Assembly: GCA_014649575.1 (NCBI GenBank)
Contig: BMTH01000007.1
Span: forward strand, 310,001 to 374,000
Direction of reading: 5' to 3'
DNA from: Streptomyces griseoincarnatus
Lineage (GTDB): Bacteria; Actinomycetota; Actinomycetes; Streptomycetales; Streptomycetaceae
DNA length: 64,000 nucleotides
Part shown: piece by piece, positions 8,549 through 17,322 of the stretch
Position numbering within the stretch: position 1 is the stretch's first letter
Layout: the number at the start of each line of letters is the position of its first letter
Notes under the pieces: generated by a model
What the model saw: only the letters and a program-made list of their open reading frames with translations
Told to the model about the DNA's origin: nothing
Database searches by the model: none
Made by a program: the position numbers and the translations under genes

Positions 8549-10159
8549 GTGGAAGAACTCGTCATCCGGGACGCGGACGTCGTCGACGGCTCCGGCGACC
8601 ACTCCTACCGCGCGGACGTGGTGGTGGACGGCGGACGCATCGTCTCCATCGTCAAGGAGGCGGCCGACGCGGGCTGCCAGCGTCCGAAGGCGCGGCGCGA
8701 ACTGGACGCGGAGGGGCTGGTGCTGGCCCCCGGATTCATCGACATGCACGCGCACAGCGACCTGGCGCTGCTGCGGGACCCCGACCACAGCGCGAAGGCC
8801 GCGCAGGGCGTCACCCTCGAAGTGCTGGGCCAGGACGGCCTGTCGTACGCGCCGGTGGACGACCGGACGCTGGGCGAGGTGCGGCGGGCGATCGCCGGGT
8901 GGAACGGCCCGGGTGACGACGTGGACTTCGACTGGCGGTCGGTGGGCGAGTACCTGGACCGGCTGGACCGGGGCGTCGCGGTGAACGCGGCGTACCTGAT
9001 CCCGCAGGGCACCGTGCGCGCGCTGGCCGTCGGCTGGGAGGACCGCGAGGCGACCCCGGACGAGCTGGACCGCATGCGGCGGTTGGTCGCGGAGGGCATG
9101 GAGCAGGGCGCGGTCGGCATGTCGTCGGGGCTGACGTACACGCCGGGCATGTACGCCCCGGACGCCGAACTGACCGAGCTGTGCCGGGTGGTGGCGTCGT
9201 ACGGCGGCTACTACTGCCCGCACCACCGGTCCTACGGCGCGGGCGCGCTGGAGGCGTACGCGGAGATGGTGGCGCTGACCCGGGAGGCGGGCTGCCCGCT
9301 GCACCTGGCCCACGCCACCATGAACTTCGGCGTGAACAAGGGCCGGGCGCCCGAACTGCTGGCGCTGCTGGACGACGCGCTGGACGCGGGCGCCGACATC
9401 ACCCTGGACACCTACCCGTACACCCCGGGCTGCACGACCCTGGTGGCGCTCCTGCCGAGCTGGGCGAGCGAGGGCGGCCCTGAGGCGATCCTGCGGCGGC
9501 TCGCGGACGAGGCGACGGCCGAGCGGATCCGGCACGACCTGGAGGTCACCGGCTCCGACGGCTGCCACGGGGTGCCGGTGGAGTGGGAGACCATCGAGAT
9601 CTCCGGGGTCGGCGACCCGGCGCTGGACGAGTACGTGGGCCGTACGGTGCTGGACGCGGCTCGGGCGCGTGGCGAGACGCCCTGGATGGTGGCGCGGGAG
9701 CTGCTGCTGAAGGACAGGCTCGCCCCGACGATCCTCCAGCATGTGGGCCACGAGGAGAACGTGCGGGCGATCATGCGCCACCGGGTGCACACGGGCGGCT
9801 CGGACGGCATCCTCCAGGGCGCGAAGCCGCACCCGCGCGCGTACGGGACGTTCCCCCGCTATCTCGGTCACTACGTGCGGGAGCTGGGAGTGCTGTCGCT
9901 GGAGGAGTGCGTGGCGCATCTGACCTCGCGGCCGGCGGCGCGGCTCGGGCTGCCGGACCGGGGACTGGTCCGCGAGGGCCACAAGGCGGACCTGGTGCTG
10001 TTCGACCCGCGGACGGTGGACGCCGGGTCGACCTTCGCCGAGCCGCGGACCCTGCCCACGGGCATCCCGTACGTGCTGGTCGACGGGCGGTTCGTGATCG
10101 AGGACGGGCGGCGCACGGACGTGCTGGCGGGGCGGGCGGTGCGCGGGACCCCGCGCTGA
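8549..10159 (+). CDS. N-acyl-D-amino-acid deacylase (D-aminoacylase) family amidohydrolase
   Basis: 536-residue metal-dependent amidohydrolase that removes an N-acyl group. The GTG start at 8549 uses AGGAGG (8536-8541), which overlaps the deaminase stop. An N-terminal beta domain precedes the barrel. Metal ligands are visible as HAH in GFIDMHAHSD, a histidine in HLAHAT and the catalytic Asp in HTGGSDG. At the position where biochemically studied D-aminoacylases carry a metal-bridging Cys in a GNCG motif, this protein has GQDG, so it belongs to a different subfamily, and an Asp may take the ligand role. Last gene of the operon with the PLP deaminase, which would use its product. Confidence 0.9.
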   Translation: MEELVIRDADVVDGSGDHSYRADVVVDGGRIVSIVKEAADAGCQRPKARRELDAEGLVLAPGFIDMHAHSDLALLRDPDHSAKAAQGVTLEVLGQDGLSYAPVDDRTLGEVRRAIAGWNGPGDDVDFDWRSVGEYLDRLDRGVAVNAAYLIPQGTVRALAVGWEDREATPDELDRMRRLVAEGMEQGAVGMSSGLTYTPGMYAPDAELTELCRVVASYGGYYCPHHRSYGAGALEAYAEMVALTREAGCPLHLAHATMNFGVNKGRAPELLALLDDALDAGADITLDTYPYTPGCTTLVALLPSWASEGGPEAILRRLADEATAERIRHDLEVTGSDGCHGVPVEWETIEISGVGDPALDEYVGRTVLDAARARGETPWMVARELLLKDRLAPTILQHVGHEENVRAIMRHRVHTGGSDGILQGAKPHPRAYGTFPRYLGHYVRELGVLSLEECVAHLTSRPAARLGLPDRGLVREGHKADLVLFDPRTVDAGSTFAEPRTLPTGIPYVLVDGRFVIEDGRRTDVLAGRAVRGTPR

Positions 10160-10180
10160 CCGCCCGCCCCGCCGGGCCCG

Positions 10181-11116
10181 TCAGGGCTTGGGCAGGGTGC
10201 AGCCGCCGGCGCTCAGGTCGAGGCGGTTGCCGGTGGTGAAGCAGGCGGTGAAGGGGTAGGTCTGCTGGGCGTAGTTGATGCCCTGGCGGACCGTGACACC
10301 GCCGTTCTGGTCGACCTCGCACGGGTTGTTGACCGTGCAGCGGGCGCCGTCCTCGTTGCCGGTGTTGTTGACGGCGACCACCTTGCCGGTGGCGTCGTCG
10401 ACCACCGGGGAGCCGGAGGTGCCGCCGATGGTGTCGCAGGCGGAGGTGTAACGGACCGAGTCCTTCCAGGTCCAGTCGCCCTCCTTCAGCCGGTACGCGA
10501 AGCCGTCGACGGAGCAGCTGTAGATCCGCTTCCAGTAGCCGGAGACCACGCTGATGGCGGTGCCGGCGGCCGGGCGGGAGCCGCTGAGGGTGAGCGGGTC
10601 GATCCCGTACGCGCTCTTGATCTGCGCGTACGTGGTGTTCAGGCGGTAGATCGCCGCGTCCGTGTCGGTCATGGTCGCGTAGACCAGCCGGTCGGCGCGC
10701 AGGGTGGCGACCTTGGCGCCGGAGGCGTTCAGCAGGCCGAAGGTGCGGCTGGACGCCCGGTCGGTGAGGACCTGGCCGGGCGCGGGGAAGCCGCTCTCCA
10801 GGCAGTGGCCGTTGGTGAGCACCAGCGCCGGGTCGGAGGCGGCCGAGTCCGGCATGCGGACGACGGAGCCGGAGCAGTTGCTCAGCGAGACGGTGCCCGC
10901 GAAGTTCACCGCGGCCGACTTCGGCGCGGTGAGCCCCGACAGGGTGTCCGCGACGGCCCCGACCGTGTCGCCCACGACGTCCGTCAGCGACGTGGCCGGG
11001 GCCGTGCCCGTGGTCGTGTCCGCGCCCGTGGGGGATGGCGCGGCGGCGACCGCGGGGGTCGCGCCCGCGCCGGCGAGTGCCAGGGCGCAGAGCGCGACGA
11101 CGAGAGGTTTTCTCAT
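10181..11116 (-). CDS. Secreted trypsin-like serine protease (S1 family)
   Basis: 311 residues including a signal peptide (MRKPLVVALCALALAGAGA...AAA). The catalytic triad is readable: His in LTNGHCLE, Asp in TMTDTDAAIYRL and Ser in GGTSGSPVVDD. Disulfide cysteines flank the motifs. The ATG at 11116 follows GAGGGGA; an in-frame extension to 11341 lacks a signal sequence and was not used. Convergent with the D-aminoacylase, with only 21 bp between stops. The substrate is unknown; the gene stands alone. Confidence 0.92.
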   Translation of the reverse strand: MRKPLVVALCALALAGAGATPAVAAAPSPTGADTTTGTAPATSLTDVVGDTVGAVADTLSGLTAPKSAAVNFAGTVSLSNCSGSVVRMPDSAASDPALVLTNGHCLESGFPAPGQVLTDRASSRTFGLLNASGAKVATLRADRLVYATMTDTDAAIYRLNTTYAQIKSAYGIDPLTLSGSRPAAGTAISVVSGYWKRIYSCSVDGFAYRLKEGDWTWKDSVRYTSACDTIGGTSGSPVVDDATGKVVAVNNTGNEDGARCTVNNPCEVDQNGGVTVRQGINYAQQTYPFTACFTTGNRLDLSAGGCTLPKP

Positions 11117-11305
11117 GGGGGTCCCCTCAATGCGGCGTCGGGCGGCCGGATCGCTCCGGCCGCCCACAAAGTTGTCATGCGCATTGTCAGCACGGGGACG
11201 CCGGCGGGGCAAGGCCGTGTTTCCGCCGGTAACGTCACCGTGCGACACGGCCCGACAGGCGGTGTCATGCGCACCGGTGGGGTTCCGGCCGCGCGCGACC
11301 GCCGG

Positions 11306-12049
11306 GCCGGCCCACCCGTACGCCCGGTCGGCCCACCGCACCCGCGCCCGCCTGGAACACGGCGGCCCCCAGGACGCCCGGCAGGCGGGACCGGATCAGT
11401 CCACCCACCGGACACAGGCCCGCACGGAGGTGGCCCACCACGCCCGCGCACGCCTGGAACGGCGACCCTTGTGCCGCCCGGCAGCGCGGGGCCGAAGCCC
11501 GCCCACCGGACACAGGCCCGCACGGAGGCGGCCCACCACGCCCGCGCCCGCCTGGAACGGCGACCCCTGTGCCGCCCGGCAGCGCGGGGCCGAAGCCCGC
11601 CCACCGGACACAGGCCCGCACGGAGGCGGCCCACCACGCCCGCGCCCGCCTGGAACGGCGACCCCTGTGCCGCCCGGCAGCGCGGGGCCGAAGCCCGCCC
11701 ACCGGACACAGGCCCGCACGGAGGCGGCCCACCACGCCCGCGCCCGCCTGGAACGGCGACCCCTGTGCCGCCCGGCAGCGCGGGGCCGAAGCCCGCCCAC
11801 CGGACACCGGCCCGCACGGAAGCAGCACCGGACAGAACCGCGCCCACCCGGAACACGACCCTCCCTGGGCCGCCCGGCAGGGAGGCCGAAGCCCGCCCAC
11901 CGGACACCGGCCCGCACGGAGGCGGCCCACCGCACCCGCGCCCGCCTGGAACACGTCGATCCCGAGGTCCCCCGACAGGGCGGAACCGGGTCAGCCCACC
12001 CGCCAGGCACCCGCCCGCACGAAGGCGGCACCGAACGGGACCGTGTCCA
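11306..12049. repeat. Tandem array of about eight degenerate 98-bp repeats, noncoding
   Basis: This fills most of the 939-bp gap between the protease and the next gene. Four nearly identical copies begin at 11471, 11569, 11667 and 11765 (using GTGCCGCCCG as anchor), exactly 98 bp apart, and more diverged copies lie on both sides. The unit contains GCCCACCGGACACAGGCCCG and CGCCTGGAACGGCGACCC. Because 98 is not a multiple of three, each copy shifts frame, so the Pro/Arg-rich open frames here are repeats of one DNA unit read in three frames, not a protein repeat. No gene is called in the array. Confidence 0.85.
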
Positions 12050-12055
12050 CCTGAT

Positions 12056-12826
12056 CTACCTGGTCCACTTCGGTCCCCGGCCCCGGCCCGGCCGGTCGTC
12101 GTCGGCCGGACCAGGGTCGCCCGGCGAGGTGGAGACAGTGGGGGCCGCCGTGGGGAGGCTCGGTGCGGAAGTGGTGGAGGCGCCCGCGGCAGGCGTGGAC
12201 GGTGACCCACCGGTCTCCTGGCCCCCGCCGGAGGCGCTCGCACCCGGGGAGGCGGACCCGGCCGACGGGGCGCCGGTGGCGGCCGGCCCGCCTTCCGGTG
12301 CGGAGGCGCCCGTCTCCGGGGACGGCACGTCGGACCGCCCGGTGGTCGCCCCCTCACGGTCACCCTGCTCCCCGGCGCCCTTGGACGACGACCCCGAGAA
12401 GGCGAAACCGGCGATCAGCGCCGCCACGGACACGGCGCCGACCGCCGACACGGCCGCCACCGCGCGACGCGCACGCGGTGGCGCGGGGGCCCTGCGCCGG
12501 CCCCGCCCGCCGGGACCTGGGCGCGGAAGGCCACCGCGCGGCCGGTCCGGAGCGTCACCCGCCGCGCGCCCGCCGCCGGAGGGCGGCGCCTCCCCCGGCG
12601 GGGCGGGCTCGCCGTCGGCCCGCCCGGGCGGCGCCGGCTCGCCGGCCGCGACCGGCGGCAGCTCGCGTGTCTCGTCGTACGCGTTCTGCCAGCCGTGTGC
12701 GGCCGCCGGGTCGGCGTAGGCGTCGTACGCCGGAGGTGGGGCGGTCTGCGGAAGGTAGACGCTCGGCGGAGTCCGGGGATCCGACGCGTCGTTCCCCCTG
12801 TCGGCGTACGGGAGTGGGCTGGACAT
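12056..12826 (-). CDS. Hypothetical single-pass membrane protein with Pro/Ser/Ala-rich ends
   Basis: 256 residues. A proline-rich cytoplasmic N-terminus (YADRGNDASDPRTPPS) is followed by a basic patch, one transmembrane helix (about residues 125-147, AVAAVSAVGAVSVAALIAGF) and a long Ser/Thr/Pro/Gly extracellular tail ending in a basic cluster. No enzymatic domain is recognised. The ATG at 12826 has no ribosome site, but TACAAT lies 8 bp before it (12835-12840), so a leaderless transcript is possible. Composition suggests a cell-surface or regulatory anchor; function unknown. Confidence 0.7.
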   Translation of the reverse strand: MSSPLPYADRGNDASDPRTPPSVYLPQTAPPPAYDAYADPAAAHGWQNAYDETRELPPVAAGEPAPPGRADGEPAPPGEAPPSGGGRAAGDAPDRPRGGLPRPGPGGRGRRRAPAPPRARRAVAAVSAVGAVSVAALIAGFAFSGSSSKGAGEQGDREGATTGRSDVPSPETGASAPEGGPAATGAPSAGSASPGASASGGGQETGGSPSTPAAGASTTSAPSLPTAAPTVSTSPGDPGPADDDRPGRGRGPKWTR

Positions 12827-12950
12827 GGCGGCGCATTGTAGGGAGGTCGGGGCCCTCCAGGACAGCGAGAGGACAAACCACCCGAACCGACGCGTCCCAC
12901 GTGGCGGAAAACACGGCCCGAAGGGCCATACCGGGCCGTAAGCTCCCAGC

Positions 12951-14162
12951 ATGCAGGTGATCCAGTCGACCAAGCTCGCCAACGTCTGTTACGAGATCCG
13001 GGGCCCGGTGCTCGAGGAGGCGATGCGGCTGGAAGCTGCCGGTCACCGCATCCTCAAGCTGAACACGGGCAACCCGGCGGCGTTCGGCTTCGAGTGCCCG
13101 CCCGAGATCCTCGAGGACATACTGCGCAACGTGTCGTCGGCGCACGGCTACGGGGACGCGAAGGGTCTGCTGGCCGCGCGCCGCGCCGTCGTCATGCACA
13201 ACCAGACGCTGGGCATCGAGACCGACGTCGAGCACGTCTTCATCGGCAACGGCGTGTCCGAGCTGATCGTGATGGCGATGCAGGGCCTGCTGGACGACGG
13301 CGACGAGGTGCTGGTCCCCGCCCCGGACTACCCGCTGTGGACGGCGGCCGTCTCCCTCTCCGGCGGCACGGCGGTGCACTACCGCTGCGACGAGCAGTCC
13401 GACTGGATGCCGGACCTCGCCGACGTGGAGCGCAAGGTCACCGACCGCACCAAGGCCCTCGTCATCATCAACCCGAACAACCCGACCGGCGCGGTCTACG
13501 ACGAGGCGGTCGTCAAGGGCCTCACCGACATCGCCCGCCGCCACAACCTGCTGGTCTGCTCCGACGAGATCTACGACAAGATCCTCTACGACGACGCGGA
13601 GCACGTGCCGACCGCGAAGGTCGCCCCCGACCTGCTCACCCTCACCTTCAACGGCATGTCGAAGGCATACCGGGTGGCCGGCTACCGGGTGGGCTGGATG
13701 TCGATCTCCGGCCCGCGCGCCCACGCCGACTCCTACATCGAGGGCCTGACGATCCTGGCGAACATGCGCCTGTGCGCGAACATGCCGGGCCAGCACGGCG
13801 TGGTCGCCGCGCTCAGCGGGCGCCAGACGATCAACGACCTGGTTCTGCCGGGCGGACGGCTGCGCGAGCAGCGGGACACGGCGTACGAGCTGCTGACCCA
13901 GATCCCGGGCGTGAGCTGCGTGAAGCCGAAGGGCGCGCTGTACCTCTTCCCGCGCCTCGACCCTGACGTCTTCAAGGTCAAGGACGACCGGCGGATGGTC
14001 CTGGACCTGCTGCGCCGCGAGAAGATCATGGTCGTGCAGGGCACGGGCTTCAACTGGCCGGAGCCGGACCACTTCCGCGTGGTCACGCTGCCCTCGGTCA
14101 CCGACCTGCGGGACGCGGTCGGCCGCATCGCACGCTTCCTCGACGGCTACAGCCAGCACTGA
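12951..14162 (+). CDS. alaA: Pyridoxal-phosphate aminotransferase, AlaA-type (glutamate-pyruvate)
   Basis: 403-residue class I/II aminotransferase, full length. The PLP lysine is in FNGMSKAYRVAGYRVGW; the substrate/PLP motifs NPNNPTGAVY, SDEIYDKILYD and the C-terminal Arg in DHFRVVTLP are present. Closest by eye to AlaA/YfbQ-type alanine aminotransferases (QSTKLANVCYEIRGPV opening), which make alanine from pyruvate and glutamate. Transcribed alone, divergently from the upstream membrane-protein gene. Confidence 0.9.
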   Translation: MQVIQSTKLANVCYEIRGPVLEEAMRLEAAGHRILKLNTGNPAAFGFECPPEILEDILRNVSSAHGYGDAKGLLAARRAVVMHNQTLGIETDVEHVFIGNGVSELIVMAMQGLLDDGDEVLVPAPDYPLWTAAVSLSGGTAVHYRCDEQSDWMPDLADVERKVTDRTKALVIINPNNPTGAVYDEAVVKGLTDIARRHNLLVCSDEIYDKILYDDAEHVPTAKVAPDLLTLTFNGMSKAYRVAGYRVGWMSISGPRAHADSYIEGLTILANMRLCANMPGQHGVVAALSGRQTINDLVLPGGRLREQRDTAYELLTQIPGVSCVKPKGALYLFPRLDPDVFKVKDDRRMVLDLLRREKIMVVQGTGFNWPEPDHFRVVTLPSVTDLRDAVGRIARFLDGYSQH

Positions 14163-14207
14163 GACCCGCGTACTCCGCACTGAGGGCCGATCACTTTCGA
14201 GCACGAC

Positions 14208-14236
14208 TCAACTTTAGACAGAATCTAAGCTAGGAT
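14208..14236 (+). promoter_or_regulatory. Promoter with Fur/PerR-like inverted repeat in the spacer
   Basis: A possible -35 TCAACT (14208-14213) and -10 TAGGAT (14231-14236) are separated by 17 bp. Nearly all of that spacer is the 15-bp near-palindrome TTAGACAGAATCTAA (14214-14228), in the 7-1-7 layout of Fur/PerR-family boxes. Binding there would block RNA polymerase. The regulator is inferred, not encoded here. Confidence 0.5.
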
Positions 14237-14266
14237 GGCTTCCTGTCAGCACCCAGGAGGCCATCC

Positions 14267-14692
14267 ATGTACGAACCGATCCGTTCCAAGTCGGTCCACA
14301 GCACGATGGCCGGCCCTGACGACTTCCCCCACAGGTCCCGCGAGGAGGAGCTGGACATCCAGCTCGCGGGCCATCTCGCCGCGCTGCTCACCGTTACCGA
14401 CGAGCTGCGGGTGGCGGCCCCCTCGGCCGATCTGGACACCGCGGCCGAGCGGCTCACCCAGGAGATCACCCGCCTGCGGGGAGGACGTACGCCGGCCCGT
14501 GCGACGACGTCCACGCGCGGCCGCGAGCCGGACGCGACAGCCCTGCACCTCAAGGCGCACGCGCTCGCCGGGCGCGCCCTGGTCGTCGCCGCGTCCCGCG
14601 CGGACACGGCGGCGGCGATCCTGGCCGCCGAGCGGATGGACGCGCACACCGCGGCTCTGAAGCCGCGCCCGCTCGCGTCCTCCGCACACTGA
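14267..14692 (+). CDS. Small hypothetical protein under the Fur-like promoter
   Basis: 141 residues, Ala- and Arg-rich, mostly helical by composition, without signal or membrane segments. It contains EEELDIQLAGHLAALLTVTDELR and a second helical block around TALHLKAHALAGRALVVAASRADTAA. The ATG at 14267 follows AGGAGG (14254-14259). No family recognised. The only clue is the operator-like repeat in its promoter, which hints at control by a metal- or peroxide-sensing regulator. Confidence 0.75.
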   Translation: MYEPIRSKSVHSTMAGPDDFPHRSREEELDIQLAGHLAALLTVTDELRVAAPSADLDTAAERLTQEITRLRGGRTPARATTSTRGREPDATALHLKAHALAGRALVVAASRADTAAAILAAERMDAHTAALKPRPLASSAH

Positions 14693-14718
14693 GCCCTCAC
14701 CGGGCTCCCCTTCACGGC

Positions 14719-14756
14719 CCCGGTCCGCGCGCACCCGCAGCGACGCGCGGACCGGG
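14719..14756. terminator. Bidirectional hairpin between convergent genes
   Basis: CCCGGTCCGCGCG (14719-14731) pairs perfectly over 13 bp with 14744-14756 around a 12-base loop. It lies between the small hypothetical gene and the convergent amidase gene and has no T-tract. Confidence 0.7.
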
Positions 14757-14763
14757 TGCCCTC

Positions 14764-16419
14764 TCACTTCTCCGGCCGGTCCGCGTACACCGACGCGCCC
14801 GCCGCACCGCGGATCTCCGGGAGCGCCGAGTAGAGCGCGGCGCCCGGGCACAGCGTGGCGTAGCCGTCGCGGTGGCCGGAGATCGTGTTCAGCGTGGCCT
14901 GCTCGCCGGTGTCGTAGACACCGGTGTCGCCGGCGGCGGTCAGCGTCACCTTCGCCTCCGGGTCGACGCCGTGCAGGCCCAGCTTCCAGGCCGAGAGGTC
15001 GGCGATGGCCTGCTTGGCCGCGGCGGTCGGCGTGCCGCCGTTCTCGTAGTCGCCGAGAAGTGAGACACCGGCCGAGTAGCCGTTGAAGCCGTAGGTGTGG
15101 GCGCCGCGGACCGGCTTGTCGACACCGCCCGCCCGGCCCTCGAAGACCGTGCCGCACTTGTCGACGAAGAAGTTGTAGCCGATGTCGTTCCAGCCGTTGG
15201 TCTCCACGTGGTACGTGAGGATGCCCCGGACGATCGCCGCCGAGTCGGCGCAGTCGTAGTCGTTGGTGCCCGCCGTGTGGTGGACGAACACGGCGTCGAC
15301 CGTGTCCAGGTAGGAGGGCGAGTCCGCGACGAGCGACTCGTCCGCGCCCCAGTCGGCGCGGCTGACGATCGCGGGGGCGGCGGGGGCGGCGGGCGCGGCC
15401 GGTGACGTGGACCCGCTCGGGTCCGGCCCGGCACTCGGCTCCGTCGTGGGCTCGGCGGTCGGGGCCGGGGTGGGCTCCGTCGCCGGCTCCTCGCTCGGCG
15501 CGGGGGAAGCGGGGTCTTCCGTCGGCTCCTGCGTCGGTGTGTCCGAGGGCGCGGGGGCCGTCGGCTCCTCACTCGGGACGGCCGGTTCGGTGGTCGGCTC
15601 CTCGCTCGGCGCGGGCGCATCGGGCTCTGTCGCCGTCGGCTCCTGCGCCGGCTCCTCGGAGGGGGCCGGGGCGTCGGAGGGGGCCGGCTGCTCGGTGGCC
15701 GGAGCCTCCGTGGGTTCCTGGGTCGGCTCGGCCGGCTCCTCGGGCGCGGCGGTCGGATCGGCGTCCTCGCCGGAGGGCGTGGCACCGGCGGTGGCGGTGG
15801 CGCTCTCGCCGGTGCCGGGCTCGGTGGAGGGCTTCCCCTGGCCGTTCCCCTTGCCGTTGCCGCCCTTACCGCCGCCCTTGCCCTGCCCCTTGCCGGCCTT
15901 CTCGTCACCCGGGTCGATCATGTCGAGCCGCAGCGCGTCCGGCACGGCGGTCTCCTTGCCGCCGGCGACCACGCGGGCCTCGACCGCGTCCGACGGTCCC
16001 ACCCACAGCGGCTCCGAGGCACCGCGGACGCGCGAGGCGTCGCCCTCCTCCGTCTCCGGTGCCCGGATGCCGAAGTCGAGGTCCCGCCAGTCGGTCCACG
16101 TGCCGCTCTCCGCGCCGCGGGTACGGATCTGCGCGGTGCCCTCGAAGTCGTCGGCGCTGTCCTCCCAGGAGACGCCGACAAGGGAGAACATCTGCGTGTC
16201 CGTGCGCGGCAGCTCGCGCTTCTTCGGGTCCTTGCCGTCCAGCGACAGCGTGTGCGCCTGGGCGGGACGGGATGCGTCGTCGGCACCGCTCCCCCCGGAG
16301 CCGCCGGTCACGGACACCGCCGTCACCCCTGTACCCGCCAGGACGACGACGCCGGCCGCCAGCCATATCGTGCGCTTCGGCACCCTCGGACGCCGTGCGC
16401 GGATTCCTCTCGGGCTCAT
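14764..16419 (-). CDS. Secreted PGRP/N-acetylmuramoyl-L-alanine amidase with long Pro/Thr/Glu linker
   Basis: 551-residue exported protein. An N-terminal basic/hydrophobic anchor (KRTIWLAAGVVVLAGTGV) is followed by a beta-rich region (about 45-170), a low-complexity linker of PTEEP/APSEEP-like repeats (about 175-345), and a C-terminal peptidoglycan-recognition amidase domain (about 350-545). Zinc-site residues are seen in FVHHTAGTND and SGHRDGYATLCPG, with the conserved YNFFVD and GVSLLGDYE strands. Expected to cleave the lactyl-Ala bond of peptidoglycan or bind it. ATG 16419 is preferred because GAGGGG precedes it; GTG 16425 is an alternative. The linker probably spans the wall. Confidence 0.9.
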   Translation of the reverse strand: MSPRGIRARRPRVPKRTIWLAAGVVVLAGTGVTAVSVTGGSGGSGADDASRPAQAHTLSLDGKDPKKRELPRTDTQMFSLVGVSWEDSADDFEGTAQIRTRGAESGTWTDWRDLDFGIRAPETEEGDASRVRGASEPLWVGPSDAVEARVVAGGKETAVPDALRLDMIDPGDEKAGKGQGKGGGKGGNGKGNGQGKPSTEPGTGESATATAGATPSGEDADPTAAPEEPAEPTQEPTEAPATEQPAPSDAPAPSEEPAQEPTATEPDAPAPSEEPTTEPAVPSEEPTAPAPSDTPTQEPTEDPASPAPSEEPATEPTPAPTAEPTTEPSAGPDPSGSTSPAAPAAPAAPAIVSRADWGADESLVADSPSYLDTVDAVFVHHTAGTNDYDCADSAAIVRGILTYHVETNGWNDIGYNFFVDKCGTVFEGRAGGVDKPVRGAHTYGFNGYSAGVSLLGDYENGGTPTAAAKQAIADLSAWKLGLHGVDPEAKVTLTAAGDTGVYDTGEQATLNTISGHRDGYATLCPGAALYSALPEIRGAAGASVYADRPEK

Positions 16420-16450
16420 GCCCACCCCTCATGAAGTGTGTACGTCGTGA

Positions 16451-16999
16451 TCAGTTGCCGTCGGCGGGCAGTGCGCCCGCGCAGGTGGCCCGCCCGAACG
16501 CGCCCATGGCGGTGGCCCGCTGGACGTGCTTGCCGCGGACCGCGAGCGTGCAGGAGGCCTGTCCGCCCTTCTCGCCGAGGACGATCGCCACGGTGGGAGC
16601 CATGCCGAGCGGCACCCGCACGGTGCGCTTCCAGGGCAGTTCGGCGTCCCGGACGACGGTCGCCGTGCCGTCCTCGTTCCGGCCGAGGAAGGAGATCTCA
16701 GCCGTGCCGTCGCCGGTGACCTCGTAGGTCACGGCGGCGGTCGGCGTCGAGGGCTTCTCCGGCTCCTCCTCGGTGTCGAGCAGGCCGTAGCCGACGAGGC
16801 CGGCGCAGGCGAGCAGCAGAACGGCGGCGACCAGCACAACGGCTCTGCCGGCGCCGCTCGAGTCCTTGCTGCCGACGCCGCTCCCGGTGTCACTCGGTGC
16901 GCCGTTCTCGGTGTCGCTCGGTGCGCCGTTCCTGGCATCGCTCGGTACGCCGTTCACTGTGCCGTTCTCTTTGTTTTCCGTGAATTCATTGGCTGACAT
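16451..16999 (-). CDS. MmpS-like membrane-anchored protein
   Basis: 182 residues. The N-terminus carries short imperfect repeats (NGAPSDTENGAPSDTGSG), then one transmembrane helix (about 53-75, AVVLVAAVLLLACAGLVGYG) and an extracytoplasmic beta domain with VTYEVTGDGTAEISFLGR, ELPWKRTVRVPLG and two cysteines. The domain resembles MmpS/actinobacterial secreted accessory proteins. Start choice is weak: the ATG at 16999 has only AGGGA far upstream. Separated by 31 bp from the amidase and possibly co-transcribed with it. Transport role is not implied because no MmpL gene is adjacent. Confidence 0.7.
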   Translation of the reverse strand: MSANEFTENKENGTVNGVPSDARNGAPSDTENGAPSDTGSGVGSKDSSGAGRAVVLVAAVLLLACAGLVGYGLLDTEEEPEKPSTPTAAVTYEVTGDGTAEISFLGRNEDGTATVVRDAELPWKRTVRVPLGMAPTVAIVLGEKGGQASCTLAVRGKHVQRATAMGAFGRATCAGALPADGN

Positions 17000-17158
17000 G
17001 AACGGGGCTCGGCTTTCCCTGGTCCGGATCGATGCGACATGCAACTGAAGTTGAACCGGGCGGTTATACATCACGCGGAGCGCGCCGCGCGAGCGAGCGG
17101 ACATAAAGGGGCGAAACATCGGCGTTCGGCCCTCTAAATGCCCTCGATGTCCGTTCAC

Positions 17159-17189
17159 TTGACAGGGCATCAGCGAAGTCGCCAATAAT
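17159..17189 (+). promoter_or_regulatory. Putative promoter of the RHS toxin gene
   Basis: TTGACA (17159-17164) is a perfect -35. AATAAT (17184-17189) is a possible -10 with a long 19-bp spacer. The surrounding 323-bp gap (17000-17322) is clearly AT-richer than its neighbours, and TATAAC on the opposite strand near 17070 may be part of a promoter for the MmpS-like gene. Nothing else is seen in the gap. Confidence 0.4.
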
Positions 17190-17322
17190 CCCGCCGCCGC
17201 GCCCCGCGACCGGTTTCCCATCTGATCGCGAGGTGCTGCACAGCTATGCACCAAGCCGTGCGGGATTCTCCGCGCCGGCTCGTTCGGCGCGCCCTTTTCG
17301 CGTTCGGCGGAGAGGGCCGCCG

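Noticed and set aside
10704..12719. Long Pro/Arg-rich frames on both strands across the 98-bp array
   Set aside because: The repeat period is not a multiple of three, so the apparent protein repeats are one DNA unit cycling through frames.
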